A stretch of 64,000 bases of DNA, from positions 549,261,763-549,325,762 of the forward strand of contig NC_058524.1 in the NCBI RefSeq assembly GCF_904849725.1, in the 5' to 3' direction. Every line of letters starts with the position of its first letter. The stretch's first letter is position 1. The notes below the pieces were generated by a model, which did no database searches, was not told the origin of the DNA, and saw nothing but the letters and a program-made list of their open reading frames with translations. Both the position numbers and the translations under genes were made by a program. Below, piece after piece: positions 36,947-48,444 of this stretch. Source of the stretch: Hordeum vulgare subsp. vulgare (taxonomy: Eukaryota > Streptophyta > Magnoliopsida > Poales > Poaceae).

Positions 36947-37728
36947 CGAACAGAATAACGCCTTAAGCAAGATGACATGATGTAGCGGGATAATCTCAAA
37001 CCAATGATGAAAACCCCATCTTTTTACCCTTGATGGCAACAACACGATGCGTGCCTGGCTACCCCTTCTGTCACTGGGTGAGGTCACCGCAGGGTATGAA
37101 CCCAAAACAAAGCACTTCTCCCATTGCAAGAATCATAGATCTAGTTGGCCAGACAAAACCCACAACTCGAAGAGAATTACAAGGATGTGAAATCATGCAT
37201 AAGAGAGATCAGAAGAAACTCAAATAAGATTCATAGATAATCTGATCATAAATCCACAATTCATCAGATCTCGACAAACACACCACAAAATAAGATTACA
37301 TCGGATAGATCTCCATGAAGATCATGGAGAACTTTGTATTGAAGATCCAAGAGAGAGAAGAAGCCACCTAGTTACTAGCTATGGACCCGTAGGTCTATGG
37401 TGAACTACTCACGCATCATCGGAGAGGTCATGGTGTTGATGAAGAAGCCCTCCATGTCCGAATCCCCCCTCCGGCAGGGCACCAGAACGTGCCCCGGATG
37501 GGATCTTGCGGAGACAGAAGCTTGCGGCGGCGGAAAAGTACTTTCGATGATCTCCGGATTTTTTCTGGAATTTATGGGAATATATAGGCGAAAGATCTAG
37601 GGAAAAGGGCGTCCAGGGGGCCCACAAGCCTGGATGGCGCGGCCTCCCCCTAGCCGCGAGGTGGGGGCTTGTGGGGCCCCTGAGGCTCCCCTGCCTTGGC
37701 TCCCAAGCTTCCCGATCTTCTTCCGTTC
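36947..37728 (-). repeat. S1 continuation (minus-strand LTR), truncated
   Basis: Restarts with the 94 bp already seen at 15554-15647, then continues past the insertion point (37041 onward) toward the LTR start. Sequence similar to S2 ends at about 37728, equivalent to about 200 bp into S2, so the LTR start and any target duplication on this side are lost. Confidence 0.8.
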
Positions 37729-39013
37729 CACAAATTCATACCGGTGTATCTTCCAAGACTTATTCAAGGTGTGCTCTATGTCTCTCTCCAATCTTTTCAA
37801 GAAGAATAAGTGGTATTTTAAACATTTTGCTTGTCATAAATTTAACTTGATGAAGGATAAGCATAACATAATTCTTATTCTTGTTTCTTCAAGGTGATTT
37901 CAGTTCTTCTTCCAAACTTGTTCATGTTATGAAATTATTTATCCCAAGTGCTTCATATTTTCTTTTCCGGAGTTCCAAGTCTTCTCAGGTATCTCATCAC
38001 CAAGCTTCATCTAAATCATGGAAAGGCCTTAATCTTATTCTTTTGCAACCTTCAATTCTTTTCTGTGATCCTTTCATCCCGCAGTTCTTCCAAGGGTTCT
38101 TCAAGGATTTAATTCATTCTCAAGGTGTTCTTCAAGATTCTTGTTGGAGAACCTCAAGTGTTCTTTCTCTTGCATTTCAAAGTGCAGTTCTTCCTCCTTT
38201 ATTCCTTGAGGTAGTGTTATATCATTTTGATTCTTGAGAATTCTCGAAGAGAATTTGTTTCAAGAATGGGATATTTAAACCCACCAATTTCTTCAGTCAT
38301 GAGATATTTTTAACCCATCTTTTCTTCGATTGAGCTACCTTGGTTTAGATTTCACCTAAAGCTTTTCCTAAGGAATGTTGCTATCATGGTGCTTGTCATT
38401 AATCCAAGTTCTCAATGTATCCTCTTGGTGAAAGAAGTTTGCCTCTCTTGTTGCTATCAAGCAATCAATTGCTTATGTTAGTGGCTGGTTGTCACCTCAT
38501 AATTTTGAAATAGTTTCCATAAGACTACAACAAGTATGTTCTTTTCGTTGTTGATTTTCGAACAACTCCGTTCAATTCTTCTTCATAAGGGTGTTTCAAT
38601 TCAATTGTGGTGCAAGTTATCATTTTCGTCTCTATTCTTTTCTTTCCAATGATCTAGTTTCTATTCCTTGTACGTGAGGCATGGTGATGTTGCTCTCTTT
38701 CATTCATAATCTAGTTTTGTCAAGATCTTGTTATTCCCTTGCTTGTTCAACTAACGAGAGTGTTGTGTCCTTTCATCTTATTCTCTTCATCTCATCAAAT
38801 TTTGCCTCTATTTCCTACTGAAGTGGTGTCGAAATTTCTTTTGAATTATTGGTTGTTCCCCATGTCATTCTTCATCTCTTTGCAACCCCCAAGATTCATT
38901 GGTTTCACTCATTTGTCAAAGAAGCAACAAAGTTTTACCTCTTCTTTCCTCTTCCTCTTCCCCCTTTCATTCTTAGATTTTGGGTCAAGATCTCTTGTTA
39001 GTATAAGGAGAGT
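37729..39013 (+). other. G1 interior, 3' noncoding part
   Basis: T-rich DNA with many TTCTTC and TTCAAG repeats and no sustained coding frame, ending in AAGGAGAG, a short purine run just before the 3' LTR. Confidence 0.6.
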
Positions 39014-42000
39014 TGTAATAGCCAGGAACCGACGCTTCAGAAGATTCCTCTTTTATTCCATTGTCATCGTGTGATTTGTTTGGTTGTTGCATTCAGCATT
39101 GCATCATTCACATTATCCGCATTGCATCGGCACTATGTTGCCGTCAGTTTCAAACATGCATCCGTTGTTAGTTGCCGGTTCCCTTCATTTTTGTCGTTGA
39201 CCGTTTCGAGACCAACCATACACGCACGCGCCCACGAAATCGTTAAAATTATTGTTTTTAAAAGTGTGTATAAAAATTTCTCGGATTGGGTTGAAACTTG
39301 GCGTGCGGTCTTACTTTAGTGTAGTTAGGCCGCATGCCAAATTTCATCGCGATCGAAGGTAGTTTGATACCTGAACCGTTAAACCTATAGCGGCACTATA
39401 GCCGGTCAAACCGCAGACATTTTCGGTGTTCTAAATTGTTGTCGGGCTACTTATTTCCCTCTCATCGCAGCCCAACACCTCCACACAGGCCACGTAAACC
39501 CACCTGGCCTACCCCTCCATTTCGGACCGCCCAATCGAGATTAGACGGTCTGAAAATGGACAAAAACCCTAGCCCTAGCACCCCCTACTATATAAGGATG
39601 CCCCCATTCCAAAAATGGACCTCCACCTTCCTCATCCTCAAATCGTCGACCCTGCAGCGCCCCAGCCAGTGCGGCCCTGTAGAGCCCATCACAGGCCCGC
39701 CCGGGGCCCGAACCACCGCCTTCGCCCAGGAGCCTCCCGTGCCTGGATCTCGAGTGCTGCCCGAGCCAGGGCCTCGCCCAACCTCGTCGCCGCCTCAACC
39801 TCACCTCGCTGGACTTTGCCCAGGCCGGTCACCCCACGCACAACTTCTCTCCTCCCCCCGTTCTATCTCTCTGTCTTATCCTCTACCCCGCTCTCCTCCA
39901 AATGGACAGGGAGAAGACCAACCATGGCCGCCGCCCGATCTGCTCCACGCTTGCTCGGATCTGTCAGCCGCCGCCGGCAATGGATCCCTCGTGCCTGGAT
40001 CCGTTCAGATCCGGTCGGACCCCCATGAAATCGCGCATCCACGCCTTCCCCACGTCACCGGAATCCCCCAGCGTCGCTATGGCCTCTGCTCTCTTGTGGG
40101 AGCATGAGCGAGGAGACGCACAGCGCTAACCGCTCGCTCGCCCTCGGCCACAACGATGCGAGGCCCGCCTCTAGCAGCATCGTAGGCCGCGCCAAGGCCC
40201 GGCCGCCTACCATGACCTCCTCTCCATCAACCCCATCATGGCCCAGCCTCCGCTTCCGGCTCGATGGCCTGGAGAGCGCCATCTGCTTACCCTACGCCCG
40301 TGCGGTGTTCTGCTAACTTGCGCTCGCTACTTTATTTAGGCTAGTGGACAAATTCGGCCCATAAACATTTTCCCTGCGGTGAAAATTTAACATTTAATCT
40401 TGGACATTTAATAAATTACAGAAAAATGCACATTTTAAAATGATAATAATTCTTCAACCACGCATCGGATATAAATGATTTGAATATGTAAAATATTTAG
40501 AACTTCATGTAGATTAATAATTTCCAACTTTCGTGCATGTTAAGAATAATTAAATGTTCTGTTTGCATCGATTTGCGTGATGACATATTAAAATGATTTA
40601 GTCCATAGCCAATTAAGTGTGCTTCAAATTTAAAAACTTCATACATGAAACCTGCTTCGAATTATGTTTAGTTTTGCAATATCCAAGTCTCACATGTGTT
40701 TAAAATGTTTAACTTTCTATTTCATCTAATTTGCATTATTTTCCATGTTAGAAACAGTTTGTCTCATAACTAATTAACCGTAGCTCCGATTAAAAATGTT
40801 TCACATATGTAACTTGGCTAGAAAAATGCGTATAATAACATGGTGACGTTTATCTTCCTATTTAACAACTCTAAAATTGTGTTTAGAAAGATCTATAGCA
40901 AATTCAAAATTACATATGGAGACTTTTCAGAATTCTATTCGTTGTTCCGGCCTCATTTAAACTTGCTTAGTATTTCATGTAGTCTCATATTATCTTGTTG
41001 CATCCATCATTAATATGTTGTGATTGCCATTTGCATGCATTTTATATTCGTAGCATATCATCTTGTGTTGCTCAAATATTTTAAATTATAGCTCCATTTT
41101 AGATGATATATATATGTAAATCGATTAGAATGACGTGTAGAATCATATGGTCTACTTCATTTTAATGTTTAACAAATAAAAAATGTGTTTAGTTCAGATC
41201 TGGACATATTTCGAAATTAACATGTGGGGTCGTTTCGAAAATGCTATAGGTTGTTTCTGACCTCATTTAAAATGCCTAGCTAGTGTAGTTTATTTATGCT
41301 TCACCTCTAGCCATGTTTAACAACATTTAATATTTTTGAGTACCTAAACGGTAGTGAACTGAGTAACTAAAATGTGGAGTTTCATCAATATGCAACGAGT
41401 TGCATATTGAGATTCATTTAATGTCTAGTAATAAATTGTTATGTTTTGTTGCGTCGTGCATAATTAAATGGACATGGATCATATTTGATTGTTCATCTTT
41501 ACATGAATATGTGTGGTGTTATCGGGTGTTGGTTGTTGTTCCGGATTGTTTCTTCTCGATAGAGTTCCGCAAGCGTGTCAGATTGTGATGATTCGTTCGC
41601 CTACATTGGTTCGTCTGCTTCACAGATTCGTTTGACTACGTTGGTTTGTCTCCTTCACGGATTTGTTCTTCTTCCAAGCAAGATCACATGCAAGACAATC
41701 ATTTCTCTAGATACCATTACTATCATTGTCATGCTAGTTGTCTCGTTTCTTTCGCTATGTCTCACTGCGTACCACTTAAATGTCAGCCTCCCAACATTGC
41801 CATGAAAAACTTCCAATCCTTCCACAACCCAGCAAACCACTATTTGATTATGTTACCGATTGCTCATCCTTTTGATAGCGTTGCTAGTTGCAGGTGCATT
41901 TGCTTCCATGTGAAAACATGGGTTTCTTGTTATATCACCATATTATTACTATTTCATTTAATGCACCTGTATACTTGGTAAAAGTCAAAAGGCTTGGTCT

Positions 42001-43369
42001 TCTGGCTGGGTGTTTTCCTTCGCTTTTGCCACCTTAGTTTTGGCTACCGGTGTTATTTTCCATAAATGAGCGCTCCTAACATGCTTGGGGTTGTTATGGG
42101 GACCCCCTTGATTTTTCTTTTGGGATCAAACTCTTCCGGCAAGGCTCAACATTGGTACTATATTTTCCCAACATAATAATATTGAACACCGTTAGTAACG
42201 CATAGGGAGTTAGCGCACCTGTGGATAAATCAACATAATATAGGGAGGGCGAGTGCTGATGGTGCTGGTCCTAAATAGAGCCCTGTGCGGGGCCAACCCG
42301 GGACAACTCGGGTGATGTCTATCAGGCCATTGTACGTTGTGCTTATCCATCGTGTCCTGAAAATGAGATACGCGGCTCCTATTGGGATCGTCGACACCTC
42401 GGACGACCTTGTTGGATTTTTTTTACCTTTCTTGAATGCCTTGTGTCAGGGATTCCGATGATACTTTGGTCTATCTCAAGGTTGAGGTTTTCCATTGGTA
42501 ATATGAGGAGATCGCGGGTTTCCCACGGTCGAGGTTTCCGACGCAGCGTGTGGTAGTTTGTGATGGACTAGTTGGAGCACCCCTGTAGGGTTAAATCTTT
42601 CGAAAAATCATGCCCGTGTTTATGTGCAAACTTGGAAACTTGTTTAACATCCGGTTCTAGACAACTTGAAGTAAACTTAATTAAAATATGCCAACTACGT
42701 GCATACCCGTGACTGTCTCTTCTCGTGAGTTCCACATCCAGAAGAGGACACGATGGGGTTATGTTTGGCTCGTAAGTAGGTGTTCACGATCACTTCGTGG
42801 TCATTATTAGTTAACGTCTGTTATGCGTAGATCATCTGCCCTCTTATTCTTGTACTCGTAAGTTATCCACTCAAATAAATGCGTAATTGCTTAAGCCTCA
42901 GCACCTAACCATACCTCAGTCATTAAGCTTTACTAGTCTTGATACCTTTGGAAATGAGAGTGTTGAATCCCTGTGGCTCACAGATTGCTACAACAACAGT
43001 TGCAGGTATAGGTAAAGCGATACTTTGATGTGAGTGCGATGATTGCTCTATTTGGAGTTTCTTGTTCTTCATCGGTCATACTATGGGTTCCAGGCCGGCA
43101 GCCTGGGATAGCAAGGATGGAGGTCGCTTTTTTATCGATTGATTTCGTCCGTAGTCAGACCCTGCTCTTTTACTTGGTGGCTGAATATATTGTTGTATTG
43201 TGTTGTTCACGATGCAGCTTGTGGCGAGTGTAAGACAATTCCATATACTCATCTCTTCTGTAAATATACTAGTAATGATATCCATTCTTGCAAAACAACG
43301 AGATGCGCTTCTATCCCTGTCGAGGCCCTCGTGCCAAAATAGGGATAGGATAGCATCTTGGGCGTTACA
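39014..43369 (+). repeat. G1 3' LTR (4.36 kb)
   Basis: TGTAATAGCCAGG to GGCGTTACA. The first 630 bp match the 5' LTR. A GC-rich part (39640-40320) gives long but unsupported ORFs on both strands; the rest is AT-rich and shows nothing coding. Unusually long for an LTR; an unseen insertion inside it is possible. Confidence 0.75.
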
Positions 43370-43374
43370 TGTGT

Positions 43375-43466
43375 GGACGTAAGCCATGGTGGAATAGACA
43401 AGGTCGCTTCTTCGTGGACCCTTTATGGGTGGATCCTTCCATGGACTCCTGAAGTCGTTACCCTCC
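43375..43466 (+). repeat. E1 5' LTR, second segment
   Basis: Continues the E1 LTR after G1 (GGACGTAAGCCATGGTGGAATAG, matching the inverted E2 LTR) and is interrupted at 43466 by C1. Confidence 0.85.
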
Positions 43467-46374
43467 TACTACTAGGGAAAAGCCTAGCAGTAGCGCGGTT
43501 CTAAGGGCTATCAGTAGCGCGGGGCACCATGCTACTGATACGACGCTACAACTAACGTTTAGTAGCAACACGCTTCGGCCCGCGCTACTGCTAGCTGTGA
43601 TAGCAGTAGCGTTGGTTGTAGACGCGCTACTACTAAATAGCAGTAGCGCCTACTCTATTCCCGCGCTACTAATATTAATTTCAAAAACAAAAAAAATTCT
43701 TGATCCCATGTGTGCTGTCAATTGCTGCAATGATTCGATCCATCGACGAAGGGGTCGCCGGTGGGGTGGACCGACAGCGATAGACCAGATCTGGCGATGG
43801 CTCGGCGAGGGGGGGGTCGTCGGTCGATGGGATTTGAAGGGGGGCAGCCGGATCCGTCCATCTCTGACGTTGTACATCAACGGCGGTGACCACTGGCATC
43901 TTGGGGCGACGGCGACAGGCTGCAAGCTTCTTTCCATGGCGAAACGAGAGAGTAGAGACCATGAGAAGGAGAAGGAAAAAAGAAGGAGGAGGAAGAGGGC
44001 GACGGGGAGCTCGCCTATGGTGGTGCTCCGGCAAAGGCGGCAAACGGCGAGGCCCGGCATGAGGAGAGGCGGCGCGGAGCTCGGGGATGGCCACAGTTGT
44101 CTCCTACAGTTCGTTCAAATAGAGAGAGAGTGGAGATTAGAGAGATAAGGGGAATTACGCGCGAGAGAGAGATGAGGAGCAGAGAGCTCCGACCTTGAGG
44201 TCCTTGGGGTGGCCAGGGTTGTGCCGGCGATCACTAGACGGGGCGTTCCGCTAGGAGATGAGGAAGGCGACTCGGGCGCGGCCTGTTGGGCCCTCGTGAG
44301 CTCAGCCGCCAGGTGATACGTCTCAAATGTATATATAATTTTTTATGGTTTCATGTTGTTATCTTGTCATATTTGGATGTTTTATGTACCATTTATATCT
44401 TTTTTGGGACTAACTTACTAATTCAGTGCCAAGTGCCAGTTCCTATTTTTTCTGTGTTTTTGGCTCTTTTCAGATCTGATTTTGGAATGGAGTCCAAACG
44501 GAATAAAATCCCCGAAATATTTTTTTCCCGAACGGAAGAAGATGAGGGGGCTTGTGGGCCAAGCCAGGAGAGCTACAGGGAGCCCGAAAGCCCTGTAGCC
44601 GCCACCAGGGGGCGGCGGCTAGCAGGCTTGTGGCCTCCCTGGCGCCCCCCTGACCTAGCTCCTTCGCCTATATATTCCCTAAAATACAGAAGAAAATCAA
44701 GGGGATCCACGAAAATACTTTTCCGCCGCCGCAAGCTTCCGTTTCCGCGAGATCTCATCTGGAGACCCTTCCCGGTGCCCTGCCGGAGGGGACTTTGGAG
44801 TTGGAGGGCTTCTACATCAACATCATCACCCCTCCAATGACTCGTGAGTAGTTCACTTCAGACCTACGGGTCCGTAGTTAGTAGCTAGATGGCTTCTTCT
44901 CTCTCTTGGGTCTTCAATACAAAGTTCTCCATGATCTTCATGGAGATCTATCCGATGTAATCCTCTTTGGCGGTGTGTTTGTCGAGATCCGATGAATTGT
45001 GTATTTGTGATCAGATTATCTATGATATATATTTGAGTCTTTGCTGATTTCTTATATGCATGATTTGATATCCTTGTAAGTCTCTCTGAGTATTGGGTTT
45101 TTTTTGGCCAACTAGATCTATGATTCTTGCAATTGGAGAAGTGCTTGGTGTTGGGTTCTTACCGTGTGGTGACCTTTCCCAGTGACAGTAGGGGCAGCAA
45201 GGCACACATCATGTAGTTACCATCAAGGGTAACAAGGTGGGCTTTGTCGTAGATATGAGATTGACCATCTACATCATGTTGTCTTGCTTAAGGTGTTACT
45301 CTGTTCTTTTGGACTTAATACACTAGATGCATGCTGGATAGCGGTCGACGTGTGGAGTAATAGTAGTAGATGTAGAAAGTATCGGTCTACTTGTTTTGGA
45401 CGTGATGCCTATAGATATAATCATTGCCATAGATGATGCCACGACTTTGCGCGGTTCTATCAATTGCTCGACAGTAATTTGTTCACCCACCGTCTACTTG
45501 CTTTCATGAGAGAAGCCACTAGTGAACACTACGGTCCCCGTGTCTATTCACACCTATCATTTCTACTTTTGCTTTTACTTTTCTTTGTTACTTTATTGCT
45601 TTCAGTTCTCACTTGGCGAACAATCTATAAGGGATTGACAACCCCTTCATAGCGTTGGGAGCAAGCTTTTTGTGTTTGTGCAGGCACTTGCGATACTCCT
45701 TCACTGGATCGATACCTTGGTTCTCAAACTGAGGGAAATACTTACCACCGCTGCGCTACATCACCCTTTCCGCTTCGAGGGAACACCAATGCAAGGCTCC
45801 AAGGCCACGGGGGAAATCCTTTGCATATTTGCCTAGGAAGTCCCTTAAGGCGTAGCCGTAGCGGAAGGATTCCTGGTGCCGTTGCTGAGGAGTATCAAGA
45901 CAAGAACAGTCTCCCGTTAGCACGTTTCTGGCGCCATTGGAAGGTCTTTTGTTGCAGTAGCATCAGGCGACTCCGCGACCCGCGGGCGCAGTGCAAGGGC
46001 GGGGAGGAGGCTCGGTGCAGCAGAGTAGAGGGGTGACAAGATTTTGGGGAGAGTGACATGAGATAGGAGGGATTTGGGGGACGAGATCGGGGGGCACACT
46101 GAAGGCCACTTAGTAGTAGCGTGGGTTATAAACCCGCGCTACTACTATCAACTTAGTACTACCGCTAGTTTATACCACGCGCTACTACTATTGTATGTCC
46201 CGGGGGGCACGGTTGAGACCACTTAGTAGTAGCGAGGGGTAAAAACCCACGCTACTACTATCAGCTTAGTAGTAGCGAGGGGTAAAAAACCGTGCTACTA
46301 GTAAGTAGCAGTAGCGAGGGGTAAAAACCCATGCTACTAGTAAGCGTCTGTCTATAAGCTTTTCCCTAGTAGTG
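43467..46374. mobile_element. Non-autonomous CACTA-like transposon C1
   Basis: Inverted termini: left TACTACTAGGGAAAAGC (first base changed from the C of CACTA), right GCTTTTCCCTAGTAGTG. Flanking bases TCC (43464-43466) and TTC (46375-46377) fit a 3-bp duplication; the E2 5' LTR has the intact empty site CCCTTCGTGG. Many subterminal AGTAGTAGCG/CGCTACTACT repeats lie at 43490-43660 and 46110-46345, as in CACTA elements. No transposase. Without S2 it is about 1.26 kb. The 183-codon ORF at 43597-44148 has shadows on both strands and is not supported as a gene. Confidence 0.82.
44314..45962 (+). repeat. S2: solo LTR of the TGATACGTCTC family inside C1
   Basis: TGATACGTCTC start, CAGTAGCA end, and a degenerate 5-bp target duplication CCAGG (44309-44313) / TCAGG (45963-45967). 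No interior remains, as expected after LTR-LTR recombination. Same family as S1. Confidence 0.8.
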
Positions 46375-46665
46375 TTCGTGAGTTCAAGTCTCCACTAACG
46401 TGGACGTATGATAGCACCACCTATCGGAACCACGCCAAAAAACATCATGTCAACCTTTGCGTTTGATCTTCCTTCCCTACCCTCTACTTATATTTGCATG
46501 TCTTTACTTTCCGCTGCTATACTCTTGGATATCCACGTGTAGGGTGAACTTGACTAGTCATAATTGCTAAAACTAGTCCACAACTAAAATTGGGAAAAGG
46601 CTAAGTTTTTAATTGGTCAAGTAGTCTAGTCACCCCCCTCCTGTAGACATACTTTAGATCCTACC
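46375..46665 (+). repeat. E1 5' LTR, last segment
   Basis: Completes the LTR and ends CCTACC where the E2 copy ends CCTACA. The three segments total about 1.5 kb, close to the 1486 bp of the E2 3' LTR. Confidence 0.85.
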
Positions 46666-46667
46666 AG

Positions 46668-46679
46668 TGGTATTAGAGC
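46668..46679 (+). other. Primer-binding site of E1
   Basis: TGGTATTAGAGC, two bases after the LTR, one base different from the TGGTATCAGAGC initiator tRNA-Met site. Confidence 0.75.
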
Positions 46680-46718
46680 TTTGGTCTCCATTGCATTGGT
46701 TTCACAACCTAGGAGAGT

Positions 46719-48444
46719 ATGGAGTCTAGTGAGGGAAATTACCACCGTAGAGGTCCATATTTTGATGGTACAAACTTTGCTATTTGGAAGCATCAGATGA
46801 AAATGCATATTATTGGTCATAACCCTATCATTTGGGTTGTTGTTCGTGTTGGTATGCAAGGTGATTTCTTCGGTGATGGAAGGGAACCGGATCGTGATGC
46901 GACAACAGAAAAATTGAAGATGTTGCAATACAATGCTCAAGCCTACGACTTCTATTCAACTATCTATGCCCCTAAGAATTCAACAAAGTCAGTCGCCTTG
47001 AGAATGCAAAGGAAATTTGGGATACTTTCGTTGATATGTACGAAGGTACAGAAACTGTCAGGGAATCTAAGTTGGATGTGCTAGAAAGTCAGCTTCACAA
47101 GTTCAAGATCAAGGATGGTGAAGGAGTCGCTGAGATGTACTCTAGGCTAGTTCTCATTACAAATGAGATTGTCGGCTTAGCAAGCAAAGAGATTACCAAA
47201 AAATTCATCATCAATAAGAAACTTAGAGCCTTGGATGGAAGATACGACGCCGTGTGCACATTGATCCAAACGATGCCAAACTACAAGGATCTCAAGTAAA
47301 CGGAAGTCATTGTAGGGATTGTCGCTCATGAAATGTCACTCAAGGACAAAGATGAGCTGCACAACAAGTCAATCGGTGCTTACAAAACTTTAAGTGATGC
47401 TCCTGCTACTTCAAATGACAACCTTGTTACCAATGAAGAGGAAAGCCTCATGGTTAGGAAATTCAACAAGTTCTACAAGAGTACAGGCAAAGGGAGAAGC
47501 TCTAGCTCAAGACATTAAGAGAAGCGCTCATCTAGTCGTGATAGAAATTACTACAATTGTGGAAAGCCCGGACACTATTCCATTGAGTGCTTGGCTCCCC
47601 ACAAATGAAGGGAAGAGTTACCTAGAAGTCGAAGCTCAAGAGAAGAGTCATCTTGCAGAGAGGGAAGAAGTAGATAAGATCGTTATGAATGAAGACACTC
47701 CCGGAGAAGTTAGGGATCGGAGAAGAAGGACAAGTACACCAAGAGCCACTCAAGAAGAAGACATCAACTCATGTTTTTGTGAATGGGTATCCGGCTCCGA
47801 GTGTGACAACCAATCCGAGAGAAGCTACCACTCCATCTGTTGCTAATCTTCCACGCGTTTCCTCCAACTCCTACGACATATCTGATTCATCAAAAGAAGG
47901 GATTGGAAACTTCTTCTTGGCAAAAGGCCCCAAGGTATCACACCTCGAGTACTTCGACTTTGATAGTGATGAGAATGACTTGTTAGGAGAAGATGACTTG
48001 CTCTTTGATAAAACTAGTGACCATGTTAAACAAAAAATTGATAATAATCATGCTAGTCAAGAGAAGTCAAATAATGATGATAGGAAATAGATTGAATGAC
48101 TAACTAAAAAATTAAACACTCTTAAGTGAGCTCATAAAACTACTTTAGAAGAACATATAGGGCTTTCAAGAACTCATGAGAAGCTACGCTTCGAGAAGCT
48201 AAATTTCAAGCAAGAGCATTAGTTTCTAAAAGCAATCAATGACGATCTTCGAAAAAGGAGTTCTTCTTATCTAGCCAAACGATTACTCATGTCTACTTTT
48301 GTTCCACAATTTAAATGTAAGAACACTAGTAACAAAGGCAAGAAGGTTTGTTCATATAGTAACAACAATTCTAAAGTTAAATCAAATGATGTTGTTTTCT
48401 AGTGGCTCTCTTGATTTCACTAATGATTCTCTTAGGCAAGTTAC
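46719..48444 (+). pseudogene. Copia-type gag of E1, broken and truncated
   Basis: Starts MESSEGNYHRRGPYFDG, followed by NFAIWKHQMKMHI, the N-terminal signature of Copia-type Gag. Pieces in changing frames follow: 46719-47084, 47036-47299, 47333-47518 and 47689-48090. A zinc knuckle near 47548 reads YNCGKPGHYSIEC, with the first cysteine replaced by tyrosine. Downstream are a basic segment, acidic stretches (FDSDENDLLGEDDLL) and a predicted coiled-coil, as in E2. Similarity to E2 ends at about 48444 (AAGTTAC), so the rest of E1 and its 3' LTR are absent. Confidence 0.82.

Larger units (their letters stand above)
14109..43369 (+). mobile_element. LTR retrotransposon G1 (long LTR, likely Gypsy-like, no coding region)
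   Basis: Begins TGTAACAGCCCGG and ends GGGCGTTACA, with perfect 5-bp target duplications TGTGT at 14104-14108 and 43370-43374 inside the E1 LTR. Its own sequence is the truncated 5' LTR (14109-14737), interior pieces (14738-15003 and 37729-39013) and a 4.36-kb 3' LTR (39014-43369). All DNA between 15004 and 37728 is later insertions. No gag or pol of its own is seen, so the superfamily is a guess based on LTR style and length. Confidence 0.82.

Noticed and set aside
39436..40316. Long overlapping ORFs on both strands in GC-rich DNA (up to 223 codons)
   Set aside because: They lie within the G1 LTR, overlap in several frames, have low-complexity proline/arginine composition and show no recognisable domain.
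40317..43000. Possible genes in the AT-rich half of the G1 LTR
   Set aside because: Only short frames of hydrophobic or random composition; no conserved motif.
43597..44148. 183-codon ORF in C1
   Set aside because: Basic, low-complexity translation with equally long frames on the opposite strand; no transposase motif.
45921..45945. TTTCTGGCGCCATTGG as a primer-binding site for an element starting at 44314
   Set aside because: The TG...CA end and the degenerate target duplication place it inside the solo LTR S2, and no interior follows.
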